From Fomes fomentarius (lineage: Eukaryota > Basidiomycota > Agaricomycetes > Polyporales > Polyporaceae), in assembly GCA_022606135.1 (NCBI GenBank), contig JABYQN010000002.1:744001-808000 (forward strand): 64,000 nucleotides of DNA, written 5' to 3'. Shown one piece after another: positions 56,780 to 64,000 of the stretch. The notes beneath the pieces were generated by a model. It was not told where the DNA came from, searched no databases, and was given only the letters and a program-made list of their open reading frames with translations. Position 1 is the stretch's first letter; each line of letters starts with the position of its first letter. Both the position numbers and the translations under genes were made by a program.

Positions 56780-57370
56780 TCACAGCGTCGGCATCAGTGC
56801 ACTGTTCATTAGTTGGTCGATCTACAGAATATGATTAGTTATGACATGCAGGTGTAGAAAAGGAAAGAGAAAGCGTTAACCTCGGTTTGGAGCTTAGCAT
56901 CCGCCATCAGCTCGTCTCTGACCAGCTCATAGACGATTGTGATCGCCCTACTTGCCGTTATCCTCATCTCGAGGCTCCATATGAAGATATCGAGCATGGT
57001 TGGGTTTGGTTTGAATCCAAGCCGTCGTCTGATCTCAACTTATAAGGACTGTATTGAGAGACTGACATGCTCAGCGGTGGGGCCAGAAGACAAACCTCGC
57101 GCAGGCTTGGACTGCTCTCTCTCCTGTTTGGTGCAAAAGTTCGAATGGGTGTGCCTGTTGTACCGCTCCGTCCCTGGGATAGCTTTGATGTCTTGGTAAA
57201 GCTTCTCCTTTTGCTCCTCATTGATGATGCGACCATTGGCATATGCTTCTGCGAGAGTTAACATTGTCAAGATAGGTCGGGGGCCGTTGGACATTCAAAT
57301 TCAATAAACTTGACTTACCGAGTCGCATATCTCTTGCCTCACGAGGAAGATTATTGCGGGTGTTTGCCAT
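56780..57370 (-). CDS. Small hypothetical protein
   Basis: Exons 57319-57370, 57096-57248, 56881-57038 and 56780-56821 (minus strand) give 134 residues with consistent phases and introns of 57-70 nt. Product: MANTRNNLPREARDMRL, EAYANGRIINEEQKEKLYQD, IKAIPGTERYNRHTHSNF, RVEIRRRLGFKPNPTMLDIF, IWSLEMRITASRAITIVYEL, then a short end IDQLMNSALMPTL. Mostly helical and charged; no domain, signal peptide or membrane segment is recognised. The long in-phase joins and good codon use support a real gene. Function unknown. Confidence 0.6.
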
Positions 57371-57577
57371 GGAAGAAAACAAAAGAGATAGGGTATCTGC
57401 GTCGCCGAGGAAGAAAGGCAGCAATGTCGCACCAGGGTGAGGGATGAAGGGGGGATGGATGGTGGGGCTCAGGGTTTAGACGCTGCCTAGCTGTTTGGGC
57501 GCTCCATGATTGTGAACATTAGTGAGCTTACGCATCACTCAAAAACTCATACTCACTATCTTTCAAAATCTCTAGGT

Positions 57578-57761
57578 ATGAGGGCATTTGGTGAGTACCA
57601 CACACATCTAAATGCTTACGAGGCACAATTCAATTTTTGATGAAGTCGAGACGTTGTACTACTACTCGTCCCGCTTCCGTGTTTGTCCGCATGTCCAGAT
57701 GCCCTTCCGGCTCTTCGATGGAAGGGAGATTGAGATACACAGTGGAAAGAAGAGTAGATGA
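57578..57761 (+). CDS. Possible very short two-exon protein
   Basis: A 13-nt first exon (ATG AGG GCA TTT G before GTGAGT) joins 57646-57761 to give 42 residues: MRAFVETLYYYSSRFRVCPH, then QMPFRLFDGREIEIHSGKKS. It is divergent from the gene ending at 57370. No family is recognised. The second exon has protein-like composition, but the model is thin and may be part of something larger or chance. Confidence 0.22.
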
Positions 57762-59364
57762 TGGGGTAGAGGAGAAAATGGGACAATATTTGCGAGCTGG
57801 GCTGGATTTCAGGTCGCGTATATCATGTGAGTGTCAACCAATCGAAATCTTTCAACCCTATAGAGGATGACGACTGGGTTAGTTCTCATTACCTATCGAC
57901 CACTGGAGCGTCAGAAATAAGCGACCTCACCTTTACACCGACACCCCGCCCTTCTTATCTCTCTCCACCCGTCTTTCACGCTGCTATCCTCATCTTCGTG
58001 TCGCCTTCAAGTTGTCCTTCCGATGGCAATATTCGAAACCTATCCGCGACCTCGAGGACGAATTCCGGGCTACTTTGCGATCATGTCGCATTGTGTCACC
58101 TCTGAGGATGAACTGGAGAAGAGTCTCTGTCTCGGCTCACGATACACTGCCAATCCTTGGAGCTTGAATCATCAATAGACCCTGGCAAAACACACGTCAA
58201 AGGCTCGATATCCTAGTAGGAGTCGCGGGATGCACGGGCGGTGCTGGATGTGACACAGGCATATCGTGAGTGGGCATCAGTCTATATAAATGGTCAAACG
58301 GAAAGTCACGTACCCTCATTCACTACAATCACTGTCTGCTAGGAAACCGCCTGCGTCTATAAAGACACCTACTTGCCAGACACGCTGATCACCAGTCAAT
58401 AGAGATGGCTGCGATCAGCTGACCATCAGCGACAATCACACAACCCCACAACCCTGTCATGGACTAATCGGGGCTTCCCAAGCACAAGCCAAGCGTCAGC
58501 CCCATACACTTGCCATCATCTTCGGATGAAAGAAGGAGTAGCTGAGAGATAGCTCATCATAGAGCATTGTGGATGTCTACACTCGTCAGGTCCGGTTCCA
58601 TGTATACCAAGAGGGCGTGGCCAGGACATAGCCAGGCCATTTCCAGACTGGTTCCAAACGTTGTTGGGCATGCGTCGGTTACCTTCTACATTGCCAGTAC
58701 AAGATCGGTCATCCTGGTAAACAATCTACTGTAACTTACTTCTTTCGCCGAAATATAGCGGAGGTTTTGCAATACATTAGCGCTGACAAATGGAGTCTTG
58801 CATCGCAGCAAGATTCTACCAGGGTGCAAGCTAAAGGATACCCAGATATGCGCAGAGCCGGCTCGAGGCTCCTCTGTCAATGATTTCAAAAGGCAAGGCA
58901 AATCGGCAGGGATGTATCTGAATTTGTTCGCGTATCCAAACCGTGTTGCTCCTCTTAAAGCACCACCATCGAGTACACAGTGCAGGCAGAGCATGCTAGG
59001 CCCTGCGTACACTCGCTATACACAGACGGAGGACGTCGACTGCGCCGGTCATGAGACACCTTAACAACATGTCGGACAACACCTTGAATAGAGGTGCTAG
59101 CAGTGGGCAAAAAGAAATAGAGCCTTCAACATACCGTGGGTGGTAAAGGGTGAGTGGACACACTTCACTGTATGCATGCCATCATCCTAGAACGTTGATG
59201 TCTCCTTTTGCAAGCAGAGGACATTGCAGTGCAACCTCGCAGGGAGATAGAGAGCAGCAGATAGTGATTACCTGCGGCGGGTGGCAGGTCAAACCCGCGC
59301 GGGCGCGGGTGCGGATACGGGTGAGGCAAATGTCGTGCCATTCGAGAGGGCCCCATACCCTCAT

Positions 59365-59403
59365 GAGCCCGAGCCGAGCCCGAGCCTAATCCCGAGCTCG
59401 AGT

Positions 59404-59444
<41 letters not shown>
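59365..59444 (+). repeat. CCCGAG hexanucleotide array
   Basis: Degenerate copies at the left become perfect GAGCCC repeats from about 59404 to 59444. Non-coding on both strands in context. Confidence 0.85.
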
Positions 59445-59642
59445 GCTCAGCAGCGCTGATCGTAGTAACTACTAGTAAGCAACCCACTTCAAGCACTAAG
59501 CAGCGTGACGGTTGCTAGTTCTCTTGTGATTGACGATTATGCAGAATCAAGTGCTCGGGGGACGCACAGCTCACAAGCATACGTTGGTTTGTACGAGAAT
59601 GTGTCATGTCACGCAACCGTACCCCTACCCATACCCGCCGGT

Positions 59643-59672
59643 CACCCGAACCCATCGCCGCGGGTTCGGGTG
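59643..59672. repeat. Perfect 11-bp inverted repeat in a GGGT-rich region
   Basis: CACCCGAACCC and GGGTTCGGGTG flank an 8-nt spacer. The surrounding 59280-59320 and 59620-59715 regions are rich in CGGGT/ACCCG words (for example GGGTCGGGTACGGGTC), reminiscent of the ends of non-autonomous elements. Confidence 0.7.
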
Positions 59673-59984
59673 GCTGGAGGGTCGGGTAGCTGGCGGGTCG
59701 GGTACGGGTCATCCTCTGAGTGTGGCGGGTGGGCCTGTGCCACTCCCTAAGATAATCAGGGTAGTGGCGTGGATGCACCCAAGATTGGGTGCATTCAATG
59801 TCATTATGCTTGCCAACTCAATTTGTGTAAAGACTGTTTTAGAATGCGGAGAGGTAGGTGCGATCATGATGAACTTTCGAGGCGGACTTACCAGATAGAA
59901 AGAGAGCTAGTACGTTGCTGCCCGGGTGACATCACTCGTGAATTCCTGCTATGCAATATCGGACGCGACGGGAACAGGCAGGTG

Positions 59985-60290
59985 ACGTGCAAGGGCAGGC
60001 GAGTTGGGCGCAAGAGTTGACGTGTAAGAGCAGCGTATGAAGCAGGCAATGTGGACGAGCGAGCGACGTGGACGCTGCAGTGGGCGGGCGGCGGGCGGGC
60101 GCCGATCGGGTACTTAGTAGTCGGACGACTCAGCGGGCGAGCGATGCGGACGATTAGGTGATGCGGACGATTGGGTGATGACGAGCAGGCGATGTGGACA
60201 GGAAGGCCAGTTGGGCGATGTGGGTGATGATGCGGATGACATGCATAAGTAGGCAGGCGACGTGGGCGATTTGGGCGACACGCCCCGACC
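59985..60290 (+). repeat. Degenerate minisatellite (GGCGAnGTGGACGA-like units)
   Basis: Short related words recur: GCGACGTGGACG, GATGCGGACGATTAGGTGAT, GATGCGGACGATTGGGTGAT, GCGATGTGGACAGG, GCGATGTGGGTGATGATGCG and GCGACGTGGGCGATTTGGGC. The period is irregular, about 11-20 nt. Confidence 0.65.
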
Positions 60291-60714
60291 CCCTCGCGAG
60301 CACCCACTGGCACTTTCAGACGTTTTCTTGGTTTGTTTGTTCGTGATTTTTTGTCTCAATGCACACCAATGCTAGACTAATGACTCAGAGCGAGACAATG
60401 GCATAGACAGAGGCATTTAATTGCTACTTTGCGCATGCAGATAACAACCGGGATGTATACCACCGCAAGAATCATCTGGCATACCTGAGCATACAGTTTT
60501 TCACCGGACCGCCGACGTGAGATCTGTAGTACTCATACTTACTGTAGAGAACTCGATGGCCAAAGCAGCCCTTTCCCCATGAGCGCCGAATTATCATCGT
60601 ACAACGAAGAAGCCAGCAACAATTGCGAATCAACACAATCCTACAAAGAGCAGATACAATTCATGACAGTAAAAACTCGTGATCATATTGACACCACTCC
60701 TCCAGAAGCACCGC

Positions 60715-62327
60715 CTAGAGCGTCAAGTGAAGTGGAGAGTTCGACGTCTCGACCTGGACCGACCCCCTGGGCTCCTTTGCTTCCAGACCCCACACGGCAA
60801 GGCCACGGACGTGGTTGCGCGAGTCAGTCTCGACATGCATGAAGCGTTTCCGACCTTGGCCCTTTGGATCCTCTACGTCATCGCCCCACGACACGACAGG
60901 CCTAAAGAACGGTGACGAGGCGAGGTCGAATTTGCCTTCGTACGTTTTGTGCAGCGTGACCTCCGCGGGCGCGTTTGCGGTGTGCGCCTCAAGGGTGAGC
61001 CAGTGCTCCACGGGGGCGTTGACGAACGAGAGGTGCAGCGGAGCGTTCGACGTGCGCGCGGTCACGCTGTAATTGCCTTTGGTAGCGTCCGAAGTGTTCG
61101 AGGCAAGTGAGATGGAGCCTTCGATCTGGCTATAGTAGTAGGCGTGTGAGCCGTGGTACAAATAACCAGGTCGAGGCTGATAACGTACCCGTTGGCAGTC
61201 TTCAGAAGCAGGGATGTCGGCCTCCCCGTGTCACCGTTGAGCAGGTTTGCGCGCACGGTGATCGGGGCGTTGGACGTCACGAGTTCGAGCTCTGTCGAGG
61301 TGTTGAACGTGCCGCAGATTACCGCGTTGGCCGCGAGGACCTTGATCGTGTCGCCAGCAACAGACTGCAGAAGTGGGGTCAGCTACGACGTGAGGCAGAG
61401 CCCTTTGTGAGTAACACATACGTTGACTTGGATGCGACCATTGGAAGTCCCAAGCTTCAGCTGTGGGAAGTATACCGAGTCGGCGAGATCGGGGAGATCG
61501 TGCACGTAATTGGGCGGATCAGTCCATAGGCTGTTTATCTTGATGATCGCATCGGGCCTAGCGACAGGGAGATGGACTCGAATCTGGAAAAAGAGACGGT
61601 GCTCTTCCGAATGCCGGAACTGACGAGTCTGGAGAGAATAGAGTTAGCGTCCGTCGAACTCAATCACGTCGTTCGACTCACAAAGATAGCAAGACCCGAT
61701 GCATTCTCTGTCAGGTGTGTCCGGCAGACAGTCGTATCATCCAAAGCATCTTCAGGGCGATAGAAGACATCGACATCGATAGACGCGTCCTTTGAGCCCT
61801 CGTCGAGATCCTGAACGATTTCAAAGTGGCCAGTTTGGGAGGAGCCCGAGGCCACAAAGGAGAGATCAGTCGCAGTCAGAGGGAGCGTGAGACTGGTCTG
61901 CGCGTGGTACGGGTACCCGTGCGAAGGATCGGTGTCCTTTGTCCAGTTGACAGTATCAGAGCAAACAGACGGGTCGTATCGGGCCACGTTGTCATCGTCC
62001 CAATCGACATCGGACTATACATGATGTCAGCAACGGTAATCTCAGAGTGAGAGTTGGATTGCTCACCCCTAGCCTGTTTCCTTTGTTGTGCCAGTGCAAA
62101 ACATGAAGAGTGGCGATGAAAAGGACAGTGAAGGTAAGGAGGTGCCAGAAACGACGCCTGCGGAGGTTTCTGGGGCGGCCCTGGGGGACTTCAACAGGAT
62201 ACTGGTTGACGGAGGAATAGCCGGGCGGAGGGGCAAATGGCGGACGAGCAAACGCTGCCGTCATCTGCGGACCCTTCTCGGGATCGTCGGCGTAACGAAT
62301 GGGAATGACTGGAGTGATACCGAGCAT
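60715..62327 (-). CDS. Type II membrane protein with Ser/Thr-x-Asn repeat ectodomain, tandem copy 1
   Basis: Exons 62067-62327, 61682-62014, 61422-61619, 61189-61364 and 60715-61129 (minus strand) give 460 residues. A Pro-rich cytosolic N-terminus with a basic patch (RPRNLRRRR) precedes one transmembrane helix at about 60-78 (FWHLLTFTVLFIATLHVLHW). The remainder would be lumenal or extracellular. It contains evenly spaced motifs: LGTSNGRIQV, VTSNAPITV, KTANGQIEGSISL, RTSNAPLHL, HTANAPAEV and ETSNSPLHL. Such Ser/Thr-x-Asn-turn-strand repeats suggest a beta-helix-like fold similar to DUF4097-type adhesin domains (inference). Two cysteines in the membrane-proximal part (VCSDTVNW, VCRTHL) could pair. 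No catalytic motif is seen. A second copy lies directly upstream on the same strand. Confidence 0.8.
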
Positions 62328-63313
62328 GACCGTTGCGAAGGTGGGAAAGGCGGACTACAAAGAGATTCATCGCAGTAGTAGGTCCGGTTATATACACTTG
62401 TGGGCGTTTGGCGTGGAGCCGCGCGAAGAGATTCGTCATCGCACTGGCGTTCGGCGGGGAAGTTGGAACGCAGGGAAGCTCGACGAGTGCTGAGGCTGAG
62501 CGCTGACTCTGCTGCGCCGCCAGGTCCGCAGCGGCTGTGCATATGTGTTTGCTTGTCAACCAGTTCACAACAATACAACTTGAACAGCGTGGTTCGTGGT
62601 AGGCGCAGTCGTCCGCGTGCACCAAATCAGGTCAAGAACACTCGACACTCGAGATTGCATACTAGAAGAGAATCAATCAGCCTGCAAGGTATAGCTCGCA
62701 CGAAAGCGTCACATGAACCGTGAGCGCCAGGACTACATAACAAAGTGCTGCGCAACGGGACCATGCATCTGAGTGTCCAGATAGACAGAAGAGCTTGGAA
62801 ACGTTCAACGATGTTTCCGCCGTGAAAGCGTAAGAACAGATCATGTTGTGCGTTACCTTTGAATCTGTTCAGTAGCTGCAAAGATTATACATGAGTTCTA
62901 ATGCATACCAACAAGACGACCTTCGACATCAGAGATCCAATCCTAGGTGCAACACCAGTGCCTGAGAATAAGTACATGTCGAAAACCAAAGCATGCGCCG
63001 GAGAGAGATCACCCAAACAACTCAAGAAATCGGCCCGTGGGAACTTCGCATTGGCAGGTGCGAGGAGGTGATGTGAATCGTTGTTGCCAACTTGATTCCC
63101 CAATCTCAGGGCAAATTTAACCACATATCTGGTGGTAGGCCTCTCGCAAGTACTCGCTCTGCGTTTGACACGCTTTTTCAGTCTGTGATTACGATACCTG
63201 CGATTGAGAAACATAATAACAACAACAGATGGCAGGCACGGCAGGCGACGCATACAGCGCCGTCCGACTTGGAGTCAAAAGCCAACTCGGAAGAACATCC
63301 TTAAGCCACTCGC
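62328..63313. other. Intergenic region between tandem copies
   Basis: About 990 nt between the start of copy 1 and the stop of copy 2. It should carry the promoter of copy 1. No gene, RNA or repeat is recognised. Confidence 0.5.
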
Positions 63314-63961
63314 TCACAGGACAAGACGAAGGGGGGAGTTCGTAGTCTCGATGACCGCGCTCCCCTTGTCCTCACCACCCTCCTCCCACGACACCCCTCC
63401 GCGCACACGAGTGCCCTTGGTGGTGTCCAGCCGGACACGACGATGCCGATCGCGCTCCGCCGGGTCATTGACCGGGCTCCACTGGACTTCGGGGCGGAAG
63501 ACCAGCGATGAAGCCAGGTCAAAGGCACCCTCGAATGTCTTGTGAAGCACGACGCGTGCTGGGGAGTTCGACGTGCTCGCGGCCAGGGAAAGACTGGAAT
63601 CGACCGGGGCGTCCACGAACGTCAACGAGAGCGGCGCGTTGGATGTGCGCCCGACGACGTGGAAGTTGCCTTCGCTTGCGGAGGACGTGTTAGAGATCAG
63701 GGACACCTCGCCCTCGATGCGTCTACGTAGACATTGTCAGCACCCGCCCTGGGCAAAGAAGTATCGAAGTTAAGTAGAGGTCACGTACCCATTGCTTGTC
63801 TTGAGGAAGAGGTGAGTGGTGCTCTCGCCGCCATTGATCAGACTCGCTGACACGCTGATCGGCGCGTTCACGGTGTTGAGGCTGAGCAGAGTGGATGCCG
63901 TGAAGCTACCGCGAATGACGCCGTTACGCGAGTTCACCCAGATTCTGTTACCTGACAAGGA
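63314..63961 (-). CDS. Ser/Thr-x-Asn repeat protein, tandem copy 2 (5' part beyond window)
   Basis: The last two exons, 63789-63961 and 63314-63722 (minus strand), are visible; the rest lies past the right edge. Exon boundaries and phases equal those of the last two exons of copy 1. Sequence is clearly homologous: VNSRNGVIRGSF, LNTVNAPISVSASL, LKTSNGR, IEGEVSLISNTSSASEGNF, GRTSNAPLSLTFVDAPVD, AASTSNSPARVVLHKTFEG, AFDLASSLVFRPEVQW and ETTNSPLRLVL. It is therefore a tandem duplicate, presumably also a type II membrane protein. Divergence is substantial, so the duplication is not recent. Confidence 0.82.
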
Positions 63962-64000
63962 CTGCACGGCACCCAGGTCAGCAAGTCCCGACTATCAGGG

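Larger units (their letters stand above)
57762..60714. other. 3 kb repeat-rich gene-free stretch
   Basis: No supportable gene. It contains a CCCGAG hexanucleotide array (59365-59444), a GGGT-rich region with a perfect 11-bp hairpin (59643-59672) and a degenerate GGCGA/GGACGA minisatellite (about 59985-60290). Composition shifts sharply between these blocks, suggesting a local repeat hot spot or an old non-autonomous insertion. No transposase is present. Confidence 0.6.

Noticed and set aside
59643..60290. Possible CRISPR-like or phage-type array in the repeat region
   Set aside because: Units are degenerate, without constant repeats and unique spacers, and the organism is eukaryotic.

Overview
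The window is nuclear DNA of a filamentous basidiomycete, most likely a wood- or litter-associated Agaricomycete. The support is many short introns (about 47-70 nt, GT-AG), compact genes on both strands, a CBM1-bearing carbohydrate esterase, TOS1-like wall glycosidases and F-box proteins of agaricomycete style. No prokaryotic, organellar or viral genes were seen. I rebuilt gene models by hand from splice signals and reading-frame continuity, so exon edges are predictions. No database search was possible.

Layout. 0-6 kb: 3' end of ribosomal protein L25 (uL23), a soluble two-domain ABC ATPase, an NmrA-like NAD(P) reductase and an unrecognised multi-exon membrane-like protein. 6-15 kb: a TOS1-like secreted glycosidase, a Kex2-processed six-cysteine secreted protein, a 3 kb gene-poor block and an F-box/LRR-like protein. 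15-33 kb: CMC4, an F-box protein, a roughly 2,100-residue BEM2-type RhoGAP with 12 exons, and inositol-3-phosphate synthase (INO1). 33-44 kb: a gene-poor island, a short unknown gene, TIM50, a CBM1-CE16 esterase, a NAPE-PLD-like hydrolase and a second TOS1-like gene. 44-54.5 kb: a head-to-head pair of paralogues of unknown function, a fragment of a third copy, a possible ASCH/PUA-like gene and a small protein built from microexons. 55-64 kb: a TPMT-like methyltransferase, a small unknown gene, a repeat-rich stretch, and two tandem type II membrane proteins with Ser/Thr-x-Asn repeats. The second of these runs off the right edge.

How the genes relate. Most are unlinked housekeeping functions: translation, mitochondrial import (TIM50), mitochondrial intermembrane-space biogenesis (CMC4), Rho polarity signalling, and inositol and N-acyl-lipid metabolism. 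Several genes serve the secretory or wall interface: two TOS1-like proteins, CE16-CBM1, the Kex2-processed peptide and the lumenal/extracellular repeat proteins. I saw no biosynthetic cluster, intact transposon or CRISPR array. The most unusual content is the paralogue pair with a conserved C-x2-H-x3-C-x4-C motif and a probable GC-AG intron, the tandem repeat membrane proteins, and four coding microexons of 11-17 nt.
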